64,000 bases of DNA, from contig NC_092572.1 of NCBI RefSeq assembly GCF_037975245.1, positions 8,199,501-8,263,500 of the forward strand. Direction: 5' to 3'. Every line of letters starts with the position of its first letter. The first letter of the stretch is position 1. Position numbers and translations under genes: made by a program. Of this stretch, positions 1 through 11,861 are shown one piece after another. The stretch comes from Apostichopus japonicus. Lineage: Eukaryota > Echinodermata > Holothuroidea > Aspidochirotida > Stichopodidae. The notes below the pieces were generated by a model, which saw only the letters and a list, made by a program, of their open reading frames with translations, was not told the origin of the DNA and made no database searches.

Positions 1-2597
1 TTATATGCCCAATTAAAATATATCTGCTTCTTGGTTATAATAAGCATGGTTACTTTCGGCTGTGTAAACTATTTTAAAGAATGACTTCATGCTGAATTGT
101 AGTCTTGATAATTTATCATCCAAGAAGCAAAAAGATAATTCAGGGCTAATTATGTTCCTACAGATATTCTGACTTTGAATATATTATCATTTAAAAGAAT
201 AGACTAATACTCTGGAATGTTCCTTTAAGGATAATGTGATGATGACATTCAGCTAATCAATTAATTCCATTGTTTTATCAATTCTAATAGGTTAAACGAC
301 ATGTGTTCTTTTAGTATTAACATAATACCCTTGTGTGACATTCAACACCATTTGCTTCTTGACAGTCAAATGTCAATGATGCTTTCTTTCATATGAATAA
401 ATTACTTGATAGAAATCTTTGATTAAAATAGGTTTGCAGTGGCATATGTGTTGTGCATAGATTTAGGGGCAGTTTTATACTACAGTTTACTTCACTGTAA
501 GTAACAGTGAATATTATACCCTGGATTGAAGTGAATGTTGAGAGATGTCTTCTACCGTAAGGAACCTCTCTCCACCACCCCTACCCCTCTCCACAGCCCC
601 TTACCTTACAGCATGCAATCCAGCATATGCAGTCATTGTGCACCTGCAGGGACTACTTGCTTGCAGGGAGTCAGTAAGAGCATTCGGCCTATGTAAAGTT
701 ATTGTGTGATTAAATATTTTAAGGTAATATGTATTTCCAACATTGATAAATATAAAAATATCACTTAAAAAAGTTTGTATAATTCATGTATTTCTTTTTT
801 AATTTGTGTTTTGCTGGTGAAGGAGCCAGAAGGAAACACTGCAATTGCTTGTCACAGTTTACCTCAGCAACCTACGAATGAGGCCTGCACACGGCACCCA
901 AAATGATTGTTTACATGATCCAGGCCTGAGAGGGGAGAAGGGGATACAGACCCTGGTCAAGCTTCAATAGAGGGGCCATGGTGATGTGACAAGATGTATT
1001 CTCAGGAAAAATATTGACTTTAAAAAGGGGCACACCCATTGTCAACAAACTTTGGATATTTTACATGAAACTAATGCATCGAGGACATGTCATCTGAGGC
1101 CATAAAAGTCTTGTTTTCCCGTTAAGTTTTGTATTGTATCTGATCTCTACGTTTCAGACAAACACACTTTATATGAGGCTACAAAAAAACGACTAAATAT
1201 ATTCAGTTTCTATTCATCTACAAAGGTTTTAATGTTAATCATAGCGTAATGTTAGGTCAGCAAATTTACCAACTAGAAGATCAACAGACAAAATACGTTA
1301 ACTTAAAATCATCACGTACTCTTGTGTCCTAAAAGAGTAACATAATTGGCAACAAAAAGCGAATCAATAGAAGATTCAGTTACTTTTCATTTCAGAAGGT
1401 GACAGTGTAGATTATAACGCGATTGAGGGCAGCGTGTGTACACATGTTAGGTCTTATGACTGTAAATCGAGTGTACGGATTCTATTAGGGCAGCATGTGT
1501 ACACATGTTAGGTCTTATGACTTTAAATCGAGTATATGGATTCTAAGTTTGCTATATGGCAACCACATTTTGGCTTCAAATTATATTATTTTGATACCAA
1601 AGCATCAACCAGACTAGAAGTAGTGTCACCGCATAACAGATGTGTAAAGTGTGTCACAATCTTTGTAAATCGTTCATCAATCGACTCCCATTAATAACGT
1701 AATAACCAGAAGAATGCAACTTCTCCAAAGGTTCATACTCACTTAGGTCGAGCAAGAATGTCCTGTCTTTTCCTGGGCCCAAAACTCCTATTGTGAATGT
1801 ATATCTATTCTCATTGAGAGAAAGTGAACCATCAGGAAATCACCATCCGCCAATTTGATCGACAAATACGTTCCGAAAATAGATGACAGCAAATTGTACA
1901 GAGTAGCTATATTTCCATCCTTAAAGGTATGCTGTATTGGCCCGAAATATGCTAGATATTCAAATATGGTCACCTTTGGTCAAAATTCTTAAAACTGTTT
2001 TTATTACAACCTTCGAGGAAATTTTCCTCACTGGGACGTTCAATCATCTTTTATGTTCCTTAAAATTGAGAACAATTTGGAGGGTAAAGACCTCCAGGAA
2101 AGTACTTTTTGAAAACTTCTAGCAACTATACAGGCTATAGTTTGGGGCCTATACTGACTACCTTTAAGAACACCCTAAGCTTCCACAAAGTCGGTATATG
2201 ACAATCTCTAAACAGATGATGCCACCAACGAGTCGGCAAGAGTAACCGCCGTCTCTGAACTTGTCTCAAATAAGAAATAAAATGAAAATGTCTTAAATAT
2301 TCATATTCAAAATACGTTCAGTCATGAATATTTGCCAGCGGTTTATAATCATTTGGGAATAAGAAATGATGACTGCATTAGAATTGAAGAAGACGATGAC
2401 CTATTTTCGTTTCCGTTTAGAAAACAAACGTAAAGAACGTTAATGATATATAATAACAAAATCACTTCTATATGGGATCATACGTAGAACTGAATGATAG
2501 CCTTTGCCTTAGCAACAGTGTTCGAGCAATATTGAATTCCTTATTTTGTAAAAAAATTGACAGTGTTTTGCAAATTGTTACTATTTATTCACAAACT
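1..2597. other. Region without recognised gene
   Basis: AT-rich sequence. I see no coding exon with convincing splice sites and no domain signature on either strand. The short open frames in 1788-2122 overlap on opposite strands and look like chance. The only structure I can name is the two-copy tandem repeat at 1426-1545. It could still contain introns or a UTR of a gene outside the window. Confidence 0.5.
1426..1545. repeat. Two-copy tandem repeat, 61-bp period
   Basis: Two adjacent copies begin AGGGCAGC at 1426 and 1487 and end GGATTCTA. They differ at only a few positions, so this is a recent local duplication. No function is evident. Confidence 0.85.
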
Positions 2598-2815
2598 CAG
2601 GGGCGTATCCAGGATTTTCTAACCCGGGGGGCGCGAATTACTATCTAAGCGGAGCGCCACCATCGGTTGGCGCGGAGCGTACAAGAAAATTTCTGGTTTT
2701 GATACCCACCAGATCACCGGAAATGGCACTTCTCGGGCTTGAAAATGACCAACCAGATGTACATTTTTGCCTGAGAACCAAGTAGTTCCCAATAGTTTTT
2801 TTTTTTTTTTTTTCC
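2598..2815 (+). mobile_element. hAT-like non-autonomous element, left end fragment
   Basis: Starts CAGGGGCGTATCCAGG, the kind of terminus seen in hAT transposons (CAG-G/T-GGCGTA...CCAGG). The next ~150 bp carry a GC-rich block with CGGAGCGCCACC and CGGAGCGTACAAGAAAAT, and both recur in diverged form at 3930-3980. No matching right terminus lies close by. A 17-base T run ends the recognisable part near 2814. Family assignment rests on the terminus and is tentative. Confidence 0.45.
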
Positions 2816-3290
2816 ATCCATAACCTTTTGGAAGATTGTCACCAGTCACACATCATGTTCGACCTCATTGCATGTCCTGTGGATCATTCATTGCTTTTGT
2901 AGGTGATTCTACGTCACGGCCCACAATATCCGAAAGCCCCACTTTTCAAGGTTTTAAGCCCCATATTTGTTCAGAATTTGAAAATTCACATTTCTCGTGA
3001 ATAAAATCACTTCAAAACAGACCCATAATGTTGCACAAAATTCAATCATATGGACAACCAATATCGAAAAACCTCCTTCAACCCCTAACAGACAGGTCAA
3101 AACTGCACTAGTAGAAGGAAGTATGATGAAGAATGTTGGTCAGGAAATTTTCGAAAATTCAGACACAGTTAATTTATGGGTGTAGAAATATTAAAACCTC
3201 TTATAACGGCTATTATAAAACTTCGTTGAAGGAAATGAAAAATACCAGATATTTCCGATATCAGATATTTCGAAACCGAACACTACACAC

Positions 3291-3773
3291 ATAGGCGTAG
3301 GAGGCGGGCGGGGCTGCATCCCCCTCCCCCCAACCAGTTTTTCCCACTGAAAATTCGGGCAATGTGCTGAGAATTTTTCGGGCACTTAATGAAAGAAAAA
3401 TAAATAGCAATGATGTAACTTAAGGAAATGAATAGTTTAAAAATTATCTCCTTGGTAATTAAAATAAAGTTCTAAGCTTGGCCGACTAATTCGTCATTAC
3501 TACTGTAAAAGAGAGTTTTGACATAATTGGACCTGTATGCTTTTTCTCCATCTACATAAGACATTTCGTTGTTTACATTAGCATCCCGCGGTATACTGCG
3601 CAACTTTCACGGACCGTACGGTACACGATGCCATGCGATGTAATGACCGATGCTTGCTTATATGATATTGACATTAACATGTTGGACGCGCGCGGAGAGC
3701 GCGAAAAATTTTGGTTATATTTTTCGGGCAAGTCGTTACAGCCCCCAAATCCAATTGGGCTCCTACGCCTTTG
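3291..3773. mobile_element. hAT-like MITE with 9-bp target-site duplication
   Basis: The ends are inverted repeats sharing AGGCGTAGGA: left ATAGGCGTAGGA, right reverse complement CAAAGGCGTAGGA. The flanks carry the same 9 bases, ACTACACAC, at 3282-3290 and 3774-3782; the hAT-typical 8-bp duplication lies within this. The element is about 483 bp, has GC-rich termini, a repeated TTTTTCGGGCA inside both ends, and no coding potential. It is a non-autonomous element mobilised in trans. The superfamily call rests on the terminus and duplication length. Confidence 0.7.
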
Positions 3774-3873
3774 ACTACACACATAGACAGTTTTGAGGCT
3801 GTTCATCCTGGAACATGCATTTTCATGCTCACTGATATGATGTGATATCTGCTCTTTGCTTTACAAATTCGAA

Positions 3874-4604
3874 CAGGCGTGTAGCGAGTAATTTGCCAAG
3901 GGAGGGGCAAAGCCTGTAGGCAAACTATCTAAGCGTAGCGCCACCATGAGTTCGCGCGAAGCGTACAAGAAAATTTTGGCCGAAAATGCATCCCAGATCG
4001 CTGGAAATGACACTTCCCATGCCTTGTAAGTTGCATCTAATCATTGTCTTTATTGAAATTACTATAGCGATATCATAAAGAAAATTTGCTCGGGGTGGGG
4101 GGGGGGGGCGTCATGCGTCATGTTCCCCGACGACTCGGTTGAGTTCAAGACCAGCCACAGTTGGTTCCATAGCACAATTGTACAATTGTTTAAGGCGTCC
4201 ATACACACACACACGCGTTATGATAGACCATATATAGTATATATATAGATACATTAGTGAGAGAGGAAAAATGGAACGTCAAAAATGGAGTTGTCGGTGT
4301 AAGGGGTAGGGTGAGGCGCACGTCCCCTACGTAATCCTCGATCTGTCACTGGCTACCCTGTGTATATAATAGCTATCAGCGCTGTTATTATAACTGTTCC
4401 CCTTTCTCTTCCCGAGGTCTTGGCGTTTATCTTTTACTCCCTCTTTTTCTCCTTTTTCTCTCTTTCTTCTTTTTCTTTTCCCTTCCTTCCTCTCCTCCTT
4501 TTCTTTTTTCCCCCTCTTTTTCCCTTTTTTCTTCTCTTTTTTTCTCTCCTCTTTTCCTTACCCGGGGGGCGCGCGCCCCCAACGTCCCCCTGGATACGCG
4601 CCTG
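3874..4604. mobile_element. Probable hAT-like element or two fused fragments
   Basis: The left end CAGGCGTGTAGCGAG, followed by AAGCGTAGCGCCACC, is a diverged copy of the family at 2598. At 4604 a right terminus reads, in reverse complement, CAGGCGCGTATCCAGG. The 8 bases outside each end (AATTCGAA and CAGACTGA) do not match, so the two ends may belong to different insertions. A 14-base GC run near 4095 and a pyrimidine tract lie inside. Confidence 0.4.
4430..4560. repeat. Pyrimidine-rich low-complexity tract
   Basis: About 130 bases of almost pure C/T on the plus strand. The open frames across it on both strands are composition artefacts. Confidence 0.85.
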
Positions 4605-6586
4605 CAGACTGAACAATTAATCATTTTGTTGAAGTTTGCTATGATCTCAACATGTTGACGGCACTCATGACCTTAACGTTTCCATAGTCATCACATATTT
4701 CTTATCACGGGTCATTGTAACAAATATTGCTTTACCTTCATTTTGTCGGAATTCCGGAAACTTATTCAAGACATGTAAATACAGACAATAGGTTAAACAT
4801 TCGACACGATGTGTTTACTTTACAATATCAACAGTTGTAACTGCTCGACACCTTTTTGAACTGTCCTGTTCTTGTTTCAATCGGGAACTGGAACTGCATT
4901 CAATATCTTCAGTTGAGTATTCTAGCTTCATTTATAGGGCAGGCTGTTGTGTAATAAATTACAGTCGTTTAGCAATTGAAATAAAACAACATATGGAAAA
5001 CAATGTTGAGTGCAGAATAATTTAAATACGAATTATGGAACAATACGAATAGTTCAGTAAAAACTGTTATAATTCTTTATTAGTTTTCACCATGACTGAT
5101 ATATAACATAATATCTGTCACAAAAATAACATTGAACTCAACCCAAAGTTGATCACACATAAAGTCGCAAATGAAATTAAAAGGATACAATAAAATATTT
5201 TATGTTTAAGATTCACCATTTAAGCCAATTAGGCTTCTTCGCGAGTTCCTGCTTGCAGGAGGATCTAATATACATACATACATACCATTTCATCATTAAC
5301 TCGAGTTTAATGATTCATCATTTCATTATTAGCTCGAGCTTAATGATTCACCGAACCATGTCCCAGATTTAGATAAATAGTTAATGGCTATTGTACATTC
5401 AATGCTGACAAGCTATCTTAAGTAAACAATTCGATATGGTCACCACCTGATGAATCATACTATGCCTTTAAGTAAATTCTGCTTGACGGCTTCAGCAATT
5501 TGGTTTACAGGTATCTCTTATTCAATTACAGCTTCTTCTGAAATCGGAAACTTGGAACATTTTACTTTACTATGCATTTTCGTACCCACATAAAAAGAAA
5601 TGTCGAAAACATTCTAATTCATCTGTTTCTAGAATTTGCATTGTAACAGGTCAAGCTCGCTGTGCCAGTTATGTAACTACATGACCCAATCATATTGTAT
5701 TATTTTCCTTGACGCGACCGATCACGAGGTTTTTTGTAACATTAATGTCGTCCAGGAGACTATAATAAATAGTTTGAAGTCCATAGACAGTGTAAACATA
5801 TAAACTCATTCTGTTTATTTTTTATCCTTAAAGTACTTCATAATGTAGTTAAATACATTAGACCGGAATTATACCCAATAACACACATTTCCTCTTACAC
5901 CCTTTTGTGATTTTTTTTTTCCGGTGATAGGGGAACCCCTTACGCCAGTTAATACAAACGATTGAATAAGATTAACTTGTCTCGTTATTAATGTGTACAT
6001 GAACACTTTAAAAAGGTGAACAATTCCTACAATATCAATTGCTAGTCTATCTATAATATAAAAACAGTTATAATGGAGATTATACAACAAGCAACATGTA
6101 ACAAACATTAGCTACACATTTAAACACACAACCATATTAAGTTTAATTTATTAAACCAAGGGATGTTCGTCGTCTGTTACAAACATCCCGTTACTAAAGT
6201 CATCCGTCTGTGTTCATGCTTCGTGACTCATAGTTTCAGAATATGTTGTTGTTTTGTGTGCCTTGGTGTTGTTGTTTATTCTTCAGTAGTCAGTTTGCAT
6301 GATGAATGTCACGTCGTGTTAACTTTTGTATTGTGTTAGAAACTGTATTGATGTGGTCGGTATCAAAATGATTTTTTTGTAATTCGCAAAATGGAGTGAC
6401 ATTCTTCACCAATTCTTTTCAAATTGAATTTATACACTTGACTTTGTTTTTTAATCTTGAGATCTGCATTCGACTTCTCGGTAAATCCACTGGATATCCC
6501 AAAAATGATCTTTAGACAAATGATCAGAAACGATGAAAATTTCTTTCAACATTTAAATAGGTCTACTGTGCTATTAATTATCCTCC
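4605..6586. other. Region without recognised gene, downstream of gene A
   Basis: AT-rich sequence 3' of the minus-strand gene A stop codon. It would contain the 3' UTR of that gene, but I did not fix a poly(A) site. A short repeat-like tail lies at 5225-5350. No exon is recognised. Confidence 0.5.
5225..5350 (+). repeat. Hairpin plus (ATAC)n tail and CTCGAG palindromes
   Basis: TCCTGC-TT-GCAGGA forms a perfect 6-bp stem at about 5246-5259. It is followed by an (ATAC)n tract, a layout resembling the 3' tail of some LINEs and SINEs. Directly after come two copies of a near-palindrome centred on CTCGAG (CATTAACTCGAGTTTAATG and a variant). I cannot assign a family. Confidence 0.35.
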
Positions 6587-6762
6587 TCAAACGTTGCGAT
6601 AGTCGACACATACGGAACAAAGACAGTGTATATTTGACAGCCCACAAAAATTATACTGGGAGCAGCAAGGCTTATCCGAGTTTCCATCACATCGGGCATC
6701 TTCGCCGTTAGGAGCGGGAAAACCAGGACCACATCGATCGTCTCCAATGCGAAAATAAGATT
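6587..6762 (-). CDS. Gene A exon 4, hevein-like eight-cysteine domain
   Basis: The acceptor is TTTTATAG and the stop TGA is at 6589-6587. Key motifs are RCGPGFPAP, PCCSQYNFCG and CxCxxCVDYR, eight cysteines in the order expected for a hevein-type fold. From memory, similar domains with FPxPxG, CCSxxGWCG and CxDYR occur in secreted proteins of amphioxus and echinoderms. The usual aromatic after CCSxx is Tyr-Asn-Phe here instead of Gly-Trp, so sugar binding may be altered. Confidence 0.72.
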
Positions 6763-9700
6763 CTATAAAATTTAATAAATAGATGGAAAATAATATGTAA
6801 TTGGAGAGGGCAGAACAGGTTTCAGTTCGTTCTTTGGGATTTGTTGTCGAAGGGGAAAGGAAATACGGCTCTGGTTACTTTTGGAATTGAGAACAACATT
6901 TTACAATTAAATGACGATTATTTACTTGTCACTAACAGTTCAAAAATAACCTGCAAATACTCAACAACTTGTTACTTAAGGAATTTTTCAATAAAGGTGA
7001 CATTTGTTTGAGAAGTTATCAAATTTGGTTTCATCGACTAAACTTCAAAATACGCCATAATTGTTTTGTTAAGAACTCGCATTTTAAGAAGTGTCCTAAT
7101 TATCCTTTCGGTTTTTAGATTTATTTGTAAAAATGTCTATATCTTCTTAAAATGAATAATTTTAACGTTTTGCTGTAAAATTGCTGAAATATGATAATAA
7201 ATCCTTATTGTCAATTTTCAAGTAAACCACAGGTTGATCACATACCAAGTGGTGCCAAATTGTTACCAAATTAAGTGAACAATTAGTCATTTTGTTGGAA
7301 ATTGTTGTACATTTTTATAGACATATCGTAACATGTTGATGGCACCTTCACTTTCCCATGTGAAAGAGATTATAATTGATAGTATGAAAATTAACTCTGA
7401 ACTCGATGGGACAAATTAAAGAGGGTGTCATCGAATCTGGCTCACAGTATATTTTTGGAGAGATGAAGTGCTAGTCAATCATCTTGCCTAGCACGACCAC
7501 ATTCATTCTTTAGTTAAATAATTTAGTTTAATATTGATAATCGTGTTAACCAACGTAAGTCGACCAGTTAATTTTAAATATCGAAATTTTGAGATTTAAA
7601 ATAAGGAAATTTGGACATTTTAATTTAAACATATTCTTATTTAATGCACAGAAAAGGACGTTGTCAATATCATCAACTTATTCTCTTTGAACACATTGGT
7701 GAGACGTACAGGTACCCAAGCAGAAAGTTCCCTAAATTTTCTAGCTCTCACGATAACTACTGACTAAAACAAGTTCACACTTCAAAAGCAACATGTAATT
7801 CACAGCAATCTGAAAAATGAAATATATTTGAAACACATGTATAAAACAACACGTACAAGGTAGCTATGAACTACCTATAAACAAACTTCCGAAAAGAAGG
7901 GTTCTCCCTCCCTATTCATAAAACCATTTTACCATGTTTTTTATACGATGTATATCATGTACTAACTAACCTATTGAGTGTGTCTGTTCGAGTGGCTTTG
8001 AAGTCGCACTTGATGTTGAACCAATGCCTGTGGTAGATACGCGAGATGTTGTAAAACGTGGAATGTTGGTTGTAGTGTCTGGACTGCTCCAGGACATTGA
8101 CCTTCCAGTCGACAATGGAACGTCCGTGGCAGGTTGTCGAGATATGGCTGTAGTCCCTGCACCAGCAACTGATGAGAGACGAGCACTCTGCCTGAGATGG
8201 TTTTCAGTTGTTGGAGAAAAGATAAACTCATCCGTGTAGGCGTTGCCTGTAGGGAAAGATGAACAGAAAATGCAATCTGACACCGACGTTACTTGTTTAG
8301 CTTTGGCAAAACTATATTTGTTTGGCACAAGTACATGTGGTTGATTTTAAATAAGGACAATTGGATATTTTAATGTATACATATTTATTTATTTAATGCA
8401 CAGAAAAGGACGTTGTCACTATCATCAACTTATTTTCTTGAACACAGTGGTGAGGCGTACAGGAAACCCAAGTAGAAAGTTCCCTAAATTTTCTAGCTCT
8501 CACGATATCTACTGACTAAACAAGTTTACACTGCAAAAGCAACATGTAACTCACAGCAAACTGATAAATGATATATATTTGAAACACATGTATAAAACAA
8601 CACGTACAAGGTAGCTATTAACTACCTATAAACAAACTTCCGAAAAGAAGGGTTCTCCCTCCCTATTCATGAAACCATTTTACCATGTTTTTTTATACGA
8701 TGTATATCATGTACTAACTAACCTATTGAGTGTGTCTGTTCGAGTGGCTTTGAAGTCGCACTTGATGTTGAACCAATGCCTGTGGTAGATACGCGAGATG
8801 TTGTTAAACGTGGAATGTTGAATACTCCTTGTTACTAATTATGTTAGTTTAATTAGTTTCGTATTCTTATATTACTAAATACCTTACTGTTGATAGCAGC
8901 TCAATCCTTGTACATTAATTCATAACAAAGAAATAAATTGTATTTCCTAACCCTTAATCACATTCAGTCTGTGATTTGACATTGCCTAGCTGATATAAGG
9001 TTTAAAAACAAATACTTTTCGATGTCTGGAATCCAGTTAATCCACAGTGCTATATAAAATTAATTATTTTTGACAAAGTAGCGTAGAATTTTGGTATTGT
9101 CACTGCAAGGGACAAAGGCGGATGGACTTCCTTATTCCAGTCCAACTATTGCATATACCATACATGGTTTTGAACAATGGCAACTAGACTATAATGTGCC
9201 CATTACTCATCAACTTGCTTCAGTTCACTGTCTTCGAAAATACCAGGAAATGATATGTTTAAAACGAGACCGACAATCTAATTTTGATAGTATATAGAAG
9301 AGAGTATGAGGGTATTAGTAAGCTTAGTTAAGTTCAAAGTTCAAACAGTTTAATTCTGTTAATTCTTAAGAAAAAATAGATTAATTCAAGCCCAGTTTAT
9401 CCATCCGATGACTGGAGTACACTTATCGATACGTTGTAAGATTTACCAAGTAGCCTGCTTAGGTCGAATTGATTCTGACTAAGAAATCGTACAACGGTAG
9501 GAAGGTCATTGTTGTTGCAATCCATTCTCCGCATCACCATAGTAACTCTATCCAGTGGTTCTCGCTGAAAGCACAACTCCTCCGCTTGAACAAAAGGAAA
9601 TATTGATTGACAATGATTTACAGTTTCAGCTAGTAATGGAGATATGTCGATTCGAATTCAAAACAACTTGTTAAATTGACACAAATATTATTTGTTTCCA

Positions 9701-11064
9701 CATTGTTATCAAATGGTTTGTTAACTAAATTTTCAAGAAATATTAAGGAGAACGTAATAAACACAATGCTCGTCGTTCAAATTAAACAGGTGTTTTTTTT
9801 TTCTGGAATTGTTTTTATTCTATGTTATGCTAAATTTGCTACATTGCAGTGCAACTTATTGCTTGAATGCCGGTAGCCAATTTTTAACATTTCAAATAGG
9901 GAAGATGTAGGGATTAAGTTTAGTATATTTTTGTATATATTTGAACCTTGTATGTGGTTGCCTGCTGGACAAACAATACTCATGATTTAAACAAGTGGAA
10001 TTATTATTCATTTCTAACAAATTCATGTTTGCTTGTTGATAGTTATGAAACTTGCTATTTAAGTTTTGATCAGTAATATCTGTTTACTTTTTTGGTGATG
10101 TTCTCGATAAATTTGATAATGTATTATCAGACAATGACCTAGCTGGTACTTGCACCGAGGAGACGAAGTTATCATTTTTGCCTTAAATGAGAAAAAAAAA
10201 TCATCTTTTATAGGTGCATATCTTTAAAATTAGAATAACTATAGAAACATTACTATCAATCAAATTTTCATTCTTCTTGGACTACACCATATATCAAGAC
10301 TATCGTTCTACCTTAATTCATTCTTTAACTGTGTTCTTAATCCTTAAAAATAACTCATCGCTAGATATTTCCAAGTCATTATTTAAGAATTATGTTACAT
10401 TGTCATGTTATCGTTTGTTAAGGATCACTATGTGAGGCCAGTGTGTTGCTTAATTATGGGTTTGGTCATAAACACGTATAAAATAGGCACGAGAAAAATA
10501 ATATTATGTAACTGTTTACTCATCTCTGAACGAGCGTAAAAGAGATTCTTTTTTTTTCAAATAAATATGCCAATAAACTAAACATTTAAATTGAAATCTG
10601 CCTAAACTTGTACTGAAAATATATCATTATGTTTCTGTTTTACTAATCTTGAAACGAGCTTCACATTAATATTACAATTAACCATCTTAAAAGCAACATC
10701 ATGTTTTTTTTTTGCGCGTCCACATGAACATGACATTAACTATAGAAATCCGTTATGTTGATTCATATGTACCCCTTCAATATTACAAAACATATAATTT
10801 AGAACATGATTTTATTAGTTTCCATAAAGTGAAGAAAATTTTCTTAAAAGAGATTCTTTTCCTAAATAAATATGCCAAGAAACTGAAACTTATATATAAT
10901 TGAAATTTGCCTAAACTTTCCACGCACACCATTTTGCGGGGGAAAATGATGCACATAATAAAAAATAAATATCAGAACGAAAAATACTTACAGTTTTGAT
11001 CCATATTTTGACAAATAACGGTCGATACTAATATTGTCAATAATCCATGTTTAATGTACTGCAT
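6587..11064 (-). CDS. Gene A: secreted Ser/Thr-rich protein with hevein-like domain
   Basis: Four exons (10992-11064, 9447-9584, 7971-8246, 6587-6762) join to 663 bases, 220 aa plus stop, with no internal stop. Every intron is phase 1 with consensus splice sites. Order: signal peptide (residues 1 to about 18, hydrophobic core LLTILVSTVIC), a two-cysteine module (about 25-70), a Ser/Thr-rich segment (about 71-162) likely to be O-glycosylated, and an eight-cysteine domain (about 168-218) with the CCSxxxxCG signature of hevein-type chitin-binding domains. The gene ends five residues after the last cysteine. It is probably secreted. Chitin or glycan binding is inferred from the family, not shown. 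It is transcribed away from lectin gene B. Exons were joined by eye; a transcript could show additional exons. Confidence 0.72.
6763..7970 (-). other. Gene A intron 3
   Basis: AT-rich intron. The part from 7593 belongs to the direct duplication described separately. I see no exon in it. Confidence 0.55.
7593..8068. repeat. Direct duplication, copy 1
   Basis: About 476 bases, running from an AT-rich block (TTAATGCACAGAAAAGGACG) into the 3' part of gene A exon 3. It matches 8343-8820 with scattered differences. Offset is about 750 bases. Confidence 0.9.
7971..8246 (-). CDS. Gene A exon 3, Ser/Thr-rich segment
   Basis: 276 bases, phase 1 at both ends. The acceptor is CTTTCCCTACAG and the donor CAATAG^GTTAGT. 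The 92 residues are dominated by Ser, Thr, Ala and Pro with no cysteine, so this is a mucin-like spacer. The exon and its downstream intron lie in a block partly duplicated at 8343-8820. Confidence 0.7.
   Translation of the reverse strand, partial: ATPTRMSLSFLQQLKTISGRVLVSHQLLVQGLQPYLDNLPRTFHCRLEGQCPGAVQTLQPTFHVLQHLAYLPQALVQHQVRLQSHSNRHTQ
8343..8820. repeat. Direct duplication, copy 2
   Basis: Second copy of 7593-8068. It breaks off at GGAATGTTG, inside the exon, so the duplicated exon has lost its acceptor. It lies in intron 2 of gene A. Confidence 0.9.
8723..8820 (-). pseudogene. Truncated duplicate of gene A exon 3
   Basis: Carries the 3' end of exon 3 with the same GTTAGT donor, but the exon is cut at 8820 and the normal acceptor is absent. 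An internal CTACCACAG^GC could act as a cryptic acceptor. Otherwise it should be skipped. Confidence 0.65.
8823..9446 (-). other. Gene A intron 2, proximal part
   Basis: AT-rich. A 68-codon plus-strand open frame at 9091-9297 has no recognisable motif, and I treat it as chance. Confidence 0.5.
9447..9584 (-). CDS. Gene A exon 2, two-cysteine module
   Basis: 138 bases, phase 1 at both ends. The acceptor is a T-rich tract ending TTCAAG and the donor is CTTG^GTAAAT. It encodes 46 residues with two cysteines separated by 17 residues, then CNNNDLP and a likely helical, Leu/Phe-rich tail. I do not recognise a named domain. The cysteine spacing matches an exon of lectin genes C and D (36423-36575, 54683-54835). 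Confidence 0.62.
9585..10991 (-). other. Gene A intron 1
   Basis: About 1.4 kb of AT-rich sequence between the signal-peptide exon and exon 2. Two stretches (about 10529-10600 and 10846-10915) share AAAGAGATTCTTTT followed by AAATAAATATGCCAA, a small internal duplication. No exon seen. Confidence 0.5.
10992..11064 (-). CDS. Gene A exon 1, signal peptide
   Basis: ATG at 11064-11062 opens a 24-codon stretch starting MQYIKHGLLTILVSTVIC: a basic residue followed by a hydrophobic core, as in a signal peptide. It ends at a strong donor, T^GTAAGT (GT at 10991-10990), after the first base of a codon. The start was chosen because it precedes the hydrophobic core and the frame continues into exon 2. 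Confidence 0.7.
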
Positions 11065-11496
11065 TTTGGTAATGATTTCACAAAAAATAAAAGCAGCTCA
11101 CATGAAGAAAAAAACACATGTAGCTATTAGAATCAACAAACACTTCTATGGGTGGAACTAATGAACTTACTTACTTTGAATCTAAGTCAAGCTTATTCGA
11201 GCAATTATTATCAGTAGGCCTAATGTATATCGAACGTTACTGACATTTTACATGGTTAAAATATATAGATACATAAACGGATATATATTGATCTGTAAGT
11301 GTGATATCTGACTGACAGGTTCCCGTTTCCATCGTCATATTATCATCAATAAGAAGATCGTTATGACTGCTCTTAACGTTTAAACAGCAAACTTGAAGTC
11401 ATACAATGTTTTGCAAAATACTTTAACAAATAGGATAGTCAAAATCAGTTCAATTAGTGCTCAATAAGACAGGTGCTTAGAATAAATATTTTGTGA

Positions 11497-11499
11497 CTT

Positions 11500-11550
<51 letters not shown>

Positions 11551-11600
11551 TATATATATATATATTATATTTCTATTTTTATATATTTCTATATATATAT

Positions 11601-11643
<43 letters not shown>

Positions 11644-11861
11644 TTTTTTCTGGTGTATTGATCTGTATTTATTTTACTATTTATCTGTCACGCCACTTGC
11701 TACACATTCATTTTTATTTACGGTTTGGCTTGCCTATAAAGAGTGGCTATTCTGTGTAAATTGTCAGATTCAAATCACCAGGGGTGCACGCTGTACAATC
11801 AAATATCCAATTCATTACATATAATATATATGAATATATATATATGTATATATATATATAA
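11497..11861. repeat. (TA)n-rich tracts
   Basis: Two (TA)n microsatellite blocks, about 11497-11640 and 11822-11861, separated by about 180 bases of unique sequence. Tyr-Ile repeat frames here are artefacts. Confidence 0.9.

Noticed and set aside
2598..4604. Single 2-kb hAT transposon from the left end at 2598 to the right end at 4604
   Set aside because: The flanking 8-mers (CACAAACT and CAGACTGA) do not match, a complete MITE and another left terminus lie between, and there is no transposase.
4360..4624. Open frames rich in Phe/Leu/Ser or Arg/Lys/Glu on both strands
   Set aside because: Low-complexity pyrimidine tract; no start context, splice sites or domain.
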